Assembly (NCBI GenBank): GCA_038144955.1
Contig: JAYQOT010000001.1
Location: 1-64,000, forward strand
DNA: 64,000 nt
Direction: 5' to 3'
Origin: Ga0077527 sp038144955
GTDB lineage: Bacteria; Pseudomonadota; Gammaproteobacteria; Burkholderiales; SG8-41
Under the pieces are notes generated by a model, which saw only the letters and a list, made by a program, of their open reading frames with translations, was not told the DNA's origin and searched no databases. The translations under genes were made by a program, and so were the position numbers. Below, piece after piece: positions 27,075 to 34,914 of the stretch (the stretch's first letter is position 1; the number at the start of each line of letters is the position of its first letter).

Positions 27075-27740
27075 ATGAGACTTCTATTACTGCTGCTGTT
27101 GCTGGCGAATATCGGGTTTTTTGCCTATCACCAGTTCGCTGCCGGCAACAATCAAGCTGCCCAGCAGATCGCTGCCCTGCAAATCAGCCCGGAAAAAATC
27201 CGCCCCATTTCCGGGGAAGCGGTGTCGGCAGTATCTGTTGCGTCGCCGGTGCCGCCTCCGGCCGCCTGCGCGGAGTGGGGTGCGTTCACCGGTCCCGACA
27301 TTGCGCGTGCCGATGCCGCACTGCTGACACTGGCCTTGCCCGCTAATACGGTCCAGCGCCGGCTATCCGATGTCGAGGGATACTGGGTGCACATGCCGCC
27401 GCAAAAAAACAAGGCCGAGGTCGATCGCAAGGTGGGCGAGCTGAAGGCACTGGGAATTACCGAGTTCTTCGTGGTGAACGAGGCCGGGCAATGGCGCAAC
27501 GCGATTTCGCTCGGGCTGTTCAAGACCGAGGCTGCTGCTGAAACCGAACTGGAACGTTTGCGTCAACGCGGCGTGCGTTCCGCCATCGTCACGCGGCGGG
27601 ACAAGTTCCTCAAGCAGGCGATTTACTATCTGCGGGAGCCGGATTCGTCGGTCATCGCCCGCCTCACCGAACTGAACCGGGATTTCACCGGGTCTGAAAT
27701 CAAGGCCGGCAGCTGCCCGGCGGGAATCGTCAGGCAGTAA
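27075..27740 (+). CDS. SPOR-domain-like membrane-anchored protein
   Basis: The 221-residue protein begins with a single Leu-rich hydrophobic segment (residues 2-20) that anchors it in the inner membrane. A Pro/Ala-rich linker follows, then a C-terminal region (about 100-175) with the pattern of a SPOR domain: Y-W-V-H-M-P-P, a helix, F-F-V-V-N and N-A-I-S-L-G-L-F. SPOR domains bind denuded septal peptidoglycan. The birA-coaX-SPOR gene order recurs in betaproteobacteria. Start ATG 27075 lies 13 bases after coaX. Confidence 0.75.
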   Translation: MRLLLLLLLLANIGFFAYHQFAAGNNQAAQQIAALQISPEKIRPISGEAVSAVSVASPVPPPAACAEWGAFTGPDIARADAALLTLALPANTVQRRLSDVEGYWVHMPPQKNKAEVDRKVGELKALGITEFFVVNEAGQWRNAISLGLFKTEAAAETELERLRQRGVRSAIVTRRDKFLKQAIYYLREPDSSVIARLTELNRDFTGSEIKAGSCPAGIVRQ

Positions 27741-27778
27741 GTTCTGAACGCAAGGGCGGTATCCGGCTGAACCCGGGA

Positions 27779-28273
27779 TCAGCGGGGCGCCGAAGACCGT
27801 ACGCGCGAGATCAGTTCCGTCGTCGAGCGTTGGTGGTCGAAGGCAATGGAATGCACTGATCCGCCCCAGCTTTGTACCTCCTTCGCACCGACGATGGCAT
27901 CCGGCTTCCAGTCTCCCCCCTTGACCAGGATGTCGGGTTTGAGGGCGAGGATCAGTTCCAGGGGCGTGTCAGTTTCAAACCAGGTTACGGCATCGACGGC
28001 GCGCAGCGCCGCGATAACGGCAGCGCGGTCGGACAGGGGATTGAGAGGGCGGTCGGCCCCCTTGCCCAGACGTCTTGCCGAGGCATCACTGTTCAGTGCG
28101 ACCACCAGGCTTGCGCCAAGCGCCCGCGCCTGGGCGAGATAGGTCACATGGCCGCGGTGCAGGATGTCGAAGACGCCATTGGTAAACACCAGCGGCCGCG
28201 GCAGTTGTGCGACGACGACTCGTGCATCAGCGGGTGCGCTGATGCGCTTCTCAAATTCGGGTGCAGTTCCCAT
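27779..28273 (-). CDS. rfaE2: D-glycero-beta-D-manno-heptose 1-phosphate adenylyltransferase
   Basis: This 164-residue nucleotidyltransferase has T-N-G-V-F-D-I-L-H-R-G-H, the HxGH-type ATP site, N-S-D-A-S-A-R-R-L-G-K and L-V-K-G-G-D-W-K-P-D-A-I-V-G, all typical of the C-terminal half of HldE. It makes ADP-heptose for the lipopolysaccharide inner core. It stands alone as the monofunctional form seen in many betaproteobacteria, so the kinase half must be elsewhere. A Cys-free N-terminal tail of about 20 residues precedes the domain. Confidence 0.92.
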   Translation of the reverse strand: MGTAPEFEKRISAPADARVVVAQLPRPLVFTNGVFDILHRGHVTYLAQARALGASLVVALNSDASARRLGKGADRPLNPLSDRAAVIAALRAVDAVTWFETDTPLELILALKPDILVKGGDWKPDAIVGAKEVQSWGGSVHSIAFDHQRSTTELISRVRSSAPR

Positions 28274-28326
28274 CGGTCACAGTCTACGCGGGCTCGCCTG
28301 CGGCGACAAACACCTGCGCCTCCCAA

Positions 28327-29190
28327 TCAGGCGGGCGCGATTTCCTTGCGGAAACGGTTTAGGTCCTTGACCGATTCGAACTTGCGGCCGAACAGCAGCG
28401 ACAGGTTTTGCAGGATCACACCGACCACTTTCTGTTCCCAGTCACGATCGAAGCGGATCTGTTCATCGAGCCAGCGCTCCAGCCATGACGGATCGGGCAG
28501 CCTGCTCTGCACGGTGTCGTTCGGAAACAGCGTCTTGTTGACATGCAGGTTGGTCGGATGCAGCGGCTTGCCGCTGCGCGCGGAACTGGCCATCAGCACG
28601 CCGACCTTGGCAAACGCGGCGCGCGCCGATTCGCCAACGGTGTTCAGCGCGCGTTTCATGTATTGCAGGTAAGCGCCGCCATGCCGCGCCTCGTCGCGCG
28701 AGATCAGGTTGTAGATGTGCTTGATTACCGGTTCGGTGTGCCACTGCATGGCGCAGCGGTACCAGTGATTGAGACGGATCTCGCCGCAGAAATGCAGCAT
28801 CAGCGTTTCCAGCGGCGGCGCCGGATCGAAGGCGAAGCGCACCGCGTGCAGTTCCTCCGGCGTCGGCATCAGATCCGGCCGGAAGCGGCGCAGGTAGTCG
28901 ATCAGCACCAGAGAATGCTTCTGTTCCTCGTAAAACCACACTGACATGAAGGCGGAGAAATCGCTGTCGTGCTGGTTGTCACGCAGGAACATTTCGGTTG
29001 CGGGCAGGGCGGCCCATTCCGTGATCGCGTTCATCTTGATGGTCAGCGCCTGCTCGTCGGAAAGGAGCTTGCCGTCAAAACTGTCCCAGGGAATGTCGTC
29101 AGCCATGTTCCAGCGGATGCGCTCCAGGGACTTGAAAATCTCCGGGTAGAGCATGTGGCTGGCAGTGACAAACTCGGTGCTCGGTTGCAT
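28327..29190 (-). CDS. Ferritin-like diiron protein (acyl-ACP desaturase-like)
   Basis: The 287-residue, mainly helical protein has two iron-ligand pairs spaced like a ferritin-like four-helix bundle: F-Y-E-E-Q-K-H (E-x-x-H) and S-R-D-E-A-R-H (E-x-x-H), with further Glu in helices 1 and 3 (E-M-F and C-G-E-I-R). This resembles the acyl-ACP desaturase branch. It may oxidise a lipid or other substrate with O2. It ends the minus-strand run after the photolyase (42-base gap), so light-dependent co-expression is likely. The reaction is unassigned. Confidence 0.7.
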   Translation of the reverse strand: MQPSTEFVTASHMLYPEIFKSLERIRWNMADDIPWDSFDGKLLSDEQALTIKMNAITEWAALPATEMFLRDNQHDSDFSAFMSVWFYEEQKHSLVLIDYLRRFRPDLMPTPEELHAVRFAFDPAPPLETLMLHFCGEIRLNHWYRCAMQWHTEPVIKHIYNLISRDEARHGGAYLQYMKRALNTVGESARAAFAKVGVLMASSARSGKPLHPTNLHVNKTLFPNDTVQSRLPDPSWLERWLDEQIRFDRDWEQKVVGVILQNLSLLFGRKFESVKDLNRFRKEIAPA

Positions 29191-29232
29191 CGGGATCTCC
29201 TTGGCCCTCGGGTGATTGGATCAATATGATAT

Positions 29233-30756
29233 TCAGGCAATTGTTGCAAGCAAGCGGTCGGCTTCGGCGCGAATGGCCGCGCGCTCCCCGGCGCCCATGC
29301 GCCGGATGTTGCGTGTCATCAGCGCCGTGCGCGGGTTGGCGGCCAGTTCGGGTTCGTGCCGGTCCAGAAAATTCCAGTATAAGACGGTAAACGGACAGGC
29401 CCGCGCGCCGGTTTTTTCTGCCGGACGGTAACGGCACTTGCTGCAGTAATTGCTCATGCGCTTGATGTACGCGCCGGAGGCAACGTAAGGCTTGCTGGTG
29501 TAACGGTCACCGTGCGCGTGCAGCGCCATGCCCATGGTGTTGGGCAGTTCGGCCCATTCGACAGCATCGACATAAACCGCCAGGTACCACTCGTGCACGG
29601 CCTTCGGATCGAGGCCGGCCAGCAGCGCGAAATTGCCGGTGATCATCAGGCGCTGGATGTGATGGGCATAGCCGTGGTGCAGCGTCTGGCTGATCGCGGC
29701 GCGCAGGCAGCTCATGTCGGTTTCGCCGGTCCAGAACCACAGTGGCAGCGCGCGGTGGTGGCCGAAGTGGTTGCTGGCGAGCATGGCGGGCATGCCCAGC
29801 CAGTAGACGCCGCGGATGTACTCGCGCCAGCCCAGGATCTGCCGCACAAAGCCCTCGACCGCGGCGAGCGGAGCCCGCTTTTCACGCCAGGCCGCACACG
29901 CTGCAGCGATGACCTCGCGGGGAGCCAGCAGCTTCAGGTTCAGCGCTGCCGACAGCAGCGAATGCCAGCCGAAGGGCATATCGCTCCACATGGCGTCCTG
30001 CCAGGCGCCGAACCCGCTGAGGCGGTTATCGACAAAATCATCGAGCGCGCGCAGTGCTTCGGCGCGCGTGACCGGCCAGCCGAAATCGGCGAGCGAGCCG
30101 GGATGATCGGCAAAGCGGCTTTCCACGAGCGACATGACTTCGCGCGTGATGGGGTCCGGTGCAAACCGCAGCGGCTGCGGCACGGATTCCGGCCCGCCCT
30201 TGGGAAATGCGCCACGGTTCTCGGCATCGAAGTTCCAGCGCCCGCTTTCCGGTTCGCCGTCGGCCATGAGCACGTCGTTGCGGCGCCGCATATCGCGGTA
30301 GAAATGCTCCATGCGCAGCGTCCTGCGGCCTTTGGCCCAGGCCGAGAACTGTTCGCGGCTGCACAGAAAATGGGTGTCGGGCCGGATTTCCAGCGGAACC
30401 CTCGCTTCGCGGCAGACCGATTCGAGAAGCACGCGGATGCGGTGTTCACCCGGCTCGCAAACAACGACCCGGTCCGGCCGGCGTTCCGCGATCAGGGCGC
30501 GCAGTCGTGCGTCAATGCCGCCGTCCGCGGCGGTCAGCGATAGATAGGTCAGCGGCAGTTTCCGCTCACTTAGCAGTGCCGCGAAATGGCGCATCGCCGA
30601 CAGGAACAGCACGATGCGCGCCTTGTGGCTCCACACGTAGGTTGCCTCGCCTGCGGCTTCGATCATGACGACGTGGTCGTGTTCGGTATCGATGCCGGCC
30701 AGTGCCGGGTTGTCCAGGCTGAGCTGATCGCCCAGTATCAACAGCAGGTTGCGCAT
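29233..30756 (-). CDS. Iron-sulfur bacterial photolyase/cryptochrome (PhrB/CryB type)
   Basis: The 507-residue flavoprotein opens R-N-L-L-L-I-L-G-D-Q-L-S as in photolyase-related proteins. Four cysteines (350, 438, 441, 454; the last three in Y-C-S-K-C and A-R-A-C-P-F) match the [4Fe-4S] ligand set of the FeS-BCP group. From memory, the Agrobacterium (6-4) photolyase PhrB has the same length and the same cysteine numbers. Members repair (6-4) photoproducts or act as blue-light sensors. It is the second gene of the run headed by the B12-dependent regulator and lies 3 bases after the DUF2256 gene. Confidence 0.92.
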   Translation of the reverse strand: MRNLLLILGDQLSLDNPALAGIDTEHDHVVMIEAAGEATYVWSHKARIVLFLSAMRHFAALLSERKLPLTYLSLTAADGGIDARLRALIAERRPDRVVVCEPGEHRIRVLLESVCREARVPLEIRPDTHFLCSREQFSAWAKGRRTLRMEHFYRDMRRRNDVLMADGEPESGRWNFDAENRGAFPKGGPESVPQPLRFAPDPITREVMSLVESRFADHPGSLADFGWPVTRAEALRALDDFVDNRLSGFGAWQDAMWSDMPFGWHSLLSAALNLKLLAPREVIAAACAAWREKRAPLAAVEGFVRQILGWREYIRGVYWLGMPAMLASNHFGHHRALPLWFWTGETDMSCLRAAISQTLHHGYAHHIQRLMITGNFALLAGLDPKAVHEWYLAVYVDAVEWAELPNTMGMALHAHGDRYTSKPYVASGAYIKRMSNYCSKCRYRPAEKTGARACPFTVLYWNFLDRHEPELAANPRTALMTRNIRRMGAGERAAIRAEADRLLATIA

Positions 30757-30759
30757 GGC

Positions 30760-30885
30760 TCAGGTGCGCCGGCAGCGTTCGGAACAGTATTTGACGGCGT
30801 CCCAGACGCGCGCCCAGCGCCGGCGCCAGACCATGGGCCGGCCGCAGCGCGCGCAGATTTTCAGCGGGAGTTCGGATTTGCGCAC
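30760..30885 (-). CDS. DUF2256 small zinc-ribbon-like protein
   Basis: This 41-residue protein is below common length cut-offs. It starts at a GTG and has C-A-R-C-G-R-P-M-V-W-R-R-R-W, then V-K-Y-C-S-E-R-C-R, a four-cysteine pattern typical of DUF2256, often found next to photolyase/cryptochrome genes. Two Cys pairs probably bind zinc. It sits 5 bases after the regulator gene and 3 bases before the photolyase, so all three are likely cotranscribed. Its function is not known to me. Confidence 0.8.
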   Translation of the reverse strand: MRKSELPLKICARCGRPMVWRRRWARVWDAVKYCSERCRRT

Positions 30886-30890
30886 GGGCG

Positions 30891-31808
30891 TCAGCGCTGC
30901 GCGTGCTCGACGCGCCAGCGCTCCAGCGCATAACGCATGTCTTCGAAGGAGCGCAGCAGCAGCACGCCCTGGGGGATTTTGCGCGCGCGGCTCAGGGCAC
31001 CGCCGCCGCCCCACACTTCGGTGTCTTCCGGCAGCAGGCCGCGAAGTTCTTCCAGCCCCGCAAGTGCTGCAGCCTGGGTCATCGCGCTGCTGAACGAAAG
31101 CGCCACCACGTCGACCTTGTAGGCCGGCACCGCATTCTTGATGTCGATGATCGGGGTCTCGGTGCCGAGGGCGACGCAACTGGCCCCCTCCGCCGTGAGG
31201 ACGGCTTCAACCATCAGCAGACCGATGCGGTGTTTTTCCCCGGGCAGAGAGGTCAGCAGGACGCGCGGCCCTTTGCCGCGTCCCGGCTGCGCAACGATGG
31301 CGTTGCGCAGGATGTTCTGCACATGTTCCGAATACAGGTGCTCGTCAAATACGGCGATTTTCCCGGCCAGCCAGGCTTCGCCGATCCAGTGGTTGAGTCC
31401 GGCCACAGTATCGATGACGAATCGGAGCAGGCCCTGCTTCATCAGTGCCTGCTGCAGTGCGTTGCGGAAGCCGTCGATGTCATGGTTCAACAGCAGATCG
31501 ATGATGCTGCCGATCTCCGCGGGTGGTGTCTGTTCCGTAGCCTGTTCGGATATCAGTCGCGACAGTTCGGCTGTGTCCCGGTTGACGATCTTGCCGGGCC
31601 GGTGGCCGCTGTCGATCAGCAGCCGCAGCAGGCGCAGCTTCTCCATCTGGGGCAGGGTGTAGAGGCGCTCCTCATTCCGGTCACGCTCAGGTTTCGGAAA
31701 GCCGTAGCGGCGTTCCCAGACTCGCAACAGGTCCTTGGATAAACCGGTGTCCCGCTCGACGGCGGCGATGTTGTATAAGGCATCCTGCTCGACTAAGTTA
31801 GTATTCAC
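30891..31808 (-). CDS. CarH/LitR-type MerR regulator with B12-binding light sensor
   Basis: The 305-residue protein has an N-terminal MerR winged helix (about 12-70, with R-V-W-E-R-R-Y-G-F-P-K-P). A helical bundle (about 95-170) follows with W146-x9-Glu156-His157, the capping motif of CarH photoreceptors. The C-terminal Rossmann domain has Glu191-Lys-His193-Arg-Ile-Gly196, the E-x-H-x-x-G cobalamin motif. CarH binds adenosylcobalamin in the dark, represses as a tetramer and lets go in light. It diverges from the folE2 operon and precedes DUF2256-photolyase-ferritin-like genes, so it probably controls both sides and itself. Confidence 0.92.
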   Translation of the reverse strand: MNTNLVEQDALYNIAAVERDTGLSKDLLRVWERRYGFPKPERDRNEERLYTLPQMEKLRLLRLLIDSGHRPGKIVNRDTAELSRLISEQATEQTPPAEIGSIIDLLLNHDIDGFRNALQQALMKQGLLRFVIDTVAGLNHWIGEAWLAGKIAVFDEHLYSEHVQNILRNAIVAQPGRGKGPRVLLTSLPGEKHRIGLLMVEAVLTAEGASCVALGTETPIIDIKNAVPAYKVDVVALSFSSAMTQAAALAGLEELRGLLPEDTEVWGGGGALSRARKIPQGVLLLRSFEDMRYALERWRVEHAQR

Positions 31809-31823
31809 TTCGAAATACCTGTC

Positions 31824-31915
31824 TTGGACAAAAATGGGTTTAAGCGGCTAAAAATGGGAAAAAAGCCCCTTAATCTGTATCTTTGACTTGGACATTATTG
31901 GGCAGAGGTTGGACA
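31824..31915. promoter_or_regulatory. Divergent control region with three TTGGACA repeats
   Basis: Between the regulator start (31808) and folE2 (32025) the heptamer TTGGACA occurs at 31824-31830, 31888-31894 and 31909-31915, the last two 21 bp apart, about two helical turns. The nonamer AAAAATGGG is also repeated at 31830-31838 and 31850-31858. The rest of the gap (31916-32008) shows nothing else clear to me. These could be operator half-sites for the CarH/LitR protein or promoter elements. Confidence 0.45.
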
Positions 31916-32024
31916 AAGTCAACCCGGATGAAGCGACTGCTGATCCGGGCCGACCCCAGGCGCTTACCGGCATCCAGCCCGCTGTCATGGACAACAACGA
32001 ACTTCTTACAGGAGCAGATACGCA

Positions 32025-32825
32025 ATGAACGCACCGGAAAAACTGCCACTCGCGGACGTGCAGTCGATCATCGATCTGCGCAACATCTACATCAACCGCG
32101 TCGGCGTGAAGGCGCTGGTACACCCCGTCCGGGTGCGCAGCGCCGACGGCGGCGCGGTGGCCACCGTGGCCAGCGTGGACATGGCGGTTGGTCTGCCGCC
32201 CGAGGTCAAGGGTACGCACATGTCGCGCTTCGTCGAAGTGCTGCAGCAGTCCGGCGGCGAACTTGACCGCGACGCTTTGGATGACCTGCTGACCTGCATG
32301 CTGCGCCGGCTCGACGCGGACAGCGGCATGATCGAAATGCGCTTTCCGTATTTCATCAGCAAGCGCGCGCCGGTGTCAGGTGTGGCCAGCCTGCTCGATT
32401 ACAAGGTCGTGCTGCGCGCGGAGAAAGCCGCCGGCCGCACGGTGTTCACGACCCGGGTTTCGGCACCGGCTACCAGCCTGTGCCCCTGCTCCAAGGAGAT
32501 TTCCGAATACGGCGCGCACAATCAGCGCTCCGAGATCACCATCACCGTGCAGGGTGATGAGCCGGTGCTGATCGAAGAACTCGCCGGCATCGCCGAGCAG
32601 GAGGCCTCGTGCGAGGTCTACGGATTGCTCAAGCGACCCGACGAGAAGTACGTTACCGAGCGCGCCTACGACAACCCCAAGTTCGTCGAGGACCTCGTGC
32701 GCGACATCGCGCTGCGGCTCGATGCCGACCCGCGCGTGCGGGTGTACTCGATCGAAGCCGAGAACTTCGAATCCATCCACAACCACTCTGCCTACGCGCA
32801 GGTCGAGCGCGTCAAGCGGGACTGA
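32025..32825 (+). CDS. folE2: GTP cyclohydrolase FolE2 (type IB)
   Basis: The 266-residue protein has the FolE2 pattern V-K-G-T-H-M-S-R-F and the catalytic-metal motif T-S-L-C-P-C-S-K-E. It converts GTP to 7,8-dihydroneopterin triphosphate, the first step of folate and pterin synthesis, using metals other than zinc. In a light regulon it could provide folate-type or pterin chromophore for the photolyase. ATG 32025 has AGGAG at 32010-32014. It is the first of nine closely packed genes. Confidence 0.95.
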   Translation: MNAPEKLPLADVQSIIDLRNIYINRVGVKALVHPVRVRSADGGAVATVASVDMAVGLPPEVKGTHMSRFVEVLQQSGGELDRDALDDLLTCMLRRLDADSGMIEMRFPYFISKRAPVSGVASLLDYKVVLRAEKAAGRTVFTTRVSAPATSLCPCSKEISEYGAHNQRSEITITVQGDEPVLIEELAGIAEQEASCEVYGLLKRPDEKYVTERAYDNPKFVEDLVRDIALRLDADPRVRVYSIEAENFESIHNHSAYAQVERVKRD

Positions 32826-32827
32826 TC

Positions 32828-34150
32828 ATGCTACCGACGGTATCCGGCAGGCGCATTGCCGTAATCGGTTCGGGCATCGCAGGTTTGTCCGCGGCATGGC
32901 TGCTCGCGCGCGAACATGCGGTGACGCTGTTCGAAGCTAACGACTATTTGGGCGGCCACAGCCACACCGTGGATGTCGCGCTCGACGGTATCAGTGCGCC
33001 GGTGGACACGGGTTTTCTGGTGTTCAACGACCGCACCTACCCGAACCTGATTGCGCTGTTCGAACGGCTGGACGTCGAGTCCTGCGCCAGCGACATGTCG
33101 TTTTCGGTGCGGATCGAGGCGGAGAATCTCGAATGGGCCGGGAGCAGCGTGTCGACCCTGTTCGCGCAGCGGCGTAATCTTGTTCGTCCCGCTTTCTGGG
33201 GCATGCTCGCGGACATTGCACGCTTCAACCGCGCGGCCACGGCAATCGCGCGAGCCGGGCAGGGCGCTGCCGGTTCGCTGGGCGACTTCCTCGACGCTGG
33301 TCGCTACGGTCGCGCGTTCCGCGACTGGTACCTGCTGCCGATGGCCGGCGCAATCTGGTCGTGCCCGACCGCGACGATGCTTGACTATCCGGCGCAGACT
33401 TTTCTTGCCTTCTGCGCCAATCATGGCCTGTTGCAGATCAGCGACCGGCCGCAGTGGCGCACGGTGGTCGGTGCTTCGCGCAGCTATGTCGCGCGCATGG
33501 CCGAGGGTATTCCCGACATCCGCCTCAATACGCCGGTCACCGGCATTGCGCGGCAACCGGGTCGCGTCGCGCTGCGGTTGCACTCCGGTACGGTCGAGTC
33601 GTTCGATGAAGTCGTGCTGGCCTGCCACAGCGACCAGGCCTTGCGCCTGCTCGCGGATGCCGATGAGGACGAACGCACCGTGCTGGGAGCGATCCGCTAC
33701 CAGGACAATGAGGTGATCCTGCATAGCGACCGCAGCTTCCTGCCGCGGAAGCGGTCGGCGTGGTCGGCCTGGAACTACCACGCTGAGTGCGCCGCGCCGG
33801 CGGGTCGTCCCGTCGGCGTCAGCTACCTGATCAACATGCTGCAGCCGCTGCCGTTCTCGCAGCCGGTGGTGGTGACATTGAACCCGGGACAGCAGCCGCG
33901 CAGCGAAACCGTCATTGATCGCTACACCTATGCCCACCCCGTGTTCGATCGCGCGGCAATCTCCGCGCAGGCGCGGTTGCCGCAATTGCAGGGTCGCCGC
34001 AATACCTGGTTCTGCGGCGCCTGGGCGGGCTATGGTTTTCATGAGGACGGTCTCAAGGCCGGCATGGCTGTGGCCGCAAGCCTGGGGGTGGCCGCGCCCT
34101 GGCAGGCGCAAGCGGTCTTGGACTCGCCTGCGCTGAGGGCGGCCGCATGA
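32828..34150 (+). CDS. FAD/NAD(P)-binding amine oxidase-like oxidoreductase
   Basis: The 440-residue flavoprotein starts with I-A-V-I-G-S-G-I-A-G-L-S-A-A-W, a dinucleotide fold, then F-E-A-N-D-Y-L-G-G-H and the C-terminal W-F-C-G-A-W-A-G-Y-G-F-H-E-D-G FAD-binding end, with a phytoene-desaturase-like layout. It belongs to the set co-conserved with DUF1365 and cfa genes in light or singlet-oxygen regulons. A role in modifying unsaturated fatty acyl chains is plausible but inferred. It follows folE2 by 2 bases. Confidence 0.85.
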   Translation: MLPTVSGRRIAVIGSGIAGLSAAWLLAREHAVTLFEANDYLGGHSHTVDVALDGISAPVDTGFLVFNDRTYPNLIALFERLDVESCASDMSFSVRIEAENLEWAGSSVSTLFAQRRNLVRPAFWGMLADIARFNRAATAIARAGQGAAGSLGDFLDAGRYGRAFRDWYLLPMAGAIWSCPTATMLDYPAQTFLAFCANHGLLQISDRPQWRTVVGASRSYVARMAEGIPDIRLNTPVTGIARQPGRVALRLHSGTVESFDEVVLACHSDQALRLLADADEDERTVLGAIRYQDNEVILHSDRSFLPRKRSAWSAWNYHAECAAPAGRPVGVSYLINMLQPLPFSQPVVVTLNPGQQPRSETVIDRYTYAHPVFDRAAISAQARLPQLQGRRNTWFCGAWAGYGFHEDGLKAGMAVAASLGVAAPWQAQAVLDSPALRAAA

Positions 34151-34914
34151 GCGACGCGCAGGCCCTGCTCTACCACGGTACGGTGCTGCACCGGCGGCTT
34201 GCGCCGGTTGCGCACGCGTTTCGTTACGGCGTGTTCTACCTCCGGGTGCGCGTCGATCAGCTGCCACAGCGCTGGCCGTGGCTGTTCTCGCACAACCGCT
34301 GGAACCTGTTCAGCTTTCATGATGCCGATCACGGTCCGCGCGACGGCAGCTCGTTGCTGCCGTGGATACGCAGCCTCCTTGTGCGACATGGCCTGGAAAG
34401 CGCCGACGGTGCGGTCTGGCTGCAGGCGTTTCCGCGCGTGCTCGGGTATGTGTTCAACCCCGTCAGTTTCTGGCTGTGCCACGATCGCGCGGGCCGCTTG
34501 CGTGCCGTGCTGGCCGAGGTCAGCAATACCTTTGGGGAACGTCACAATTACCTGGTTGCGCACCCCGACGGCCGGCCGATCGCTCCCGGCGACTGGCTGA
34601 CCGCGCACAAGGTGTTTCACGTGTCGCCTTTTTTCCCGGTCAGCGGGCAGTACCGCTTTCGTTTCAATGACGCCGCGGTGCATTGCAATTTCCGCATCAA
34701 CTACAGCACTGCCGAAGGTGAGCAGCTGATGACCGCGATCGGCGGCAGCGCTTCGATCCTGGGCAGCGCGGGGCTGGCATGGGCGTTTTTCCGCCACCCG
34801 TGGATGACGCTGGGCGTGATCCTGCGCATCCATTACCAGGCGCTGCGACTGTGGCTGAAGCGCGTGCCCTTTCATTCCAAACCACAGCCTCCGGCAGAGG
34901 ACACGACTTCATGA
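34147..34914 (+). CDS. DUF1365 protein
   Basis: The 255-residue protein has H-R-R-L-x-P-V-x-H-x-F-R-Y-x-V-F-Y at its N-terminus and Y-V-F-N-P-V-S-F-W-L-C-H with E-V-x-N-T-F-G-E-R-H-N-Y, hallmarks of DUF1365. It lacks clear membrane segments. The family always travels with the FAD oxidoreductase and cyclopropane synthase genes that flank it, so lipid modification is a reasonable guess. It overlaps both neighbours by 4 bases (ATGA), which implies coupled translation. Confidence 0.85.
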   Translation: MSDAQALLYHGTVLHRRLAPVAHAFRYGVFYLRVRVDQLPQRWPWLFSHNRWNLFSFHDADHGPRDGSSLLPWIRSLLVRHGLESADGAVWLQAFPRVLGYVFNPVSFWLCHDRAGRLRAVLAEVSNTFGERHNYLVAHPDGRPIAPGDWLTAHKVFHVSPFFPVSGQYRFRFNDAAVHCNFRINYSTAEGEQLMTAIGGSASILGSAGLAWAFFRHPWMTLGVILRIHYQALRLWLKRVPFHSKPQPPAEDTTS

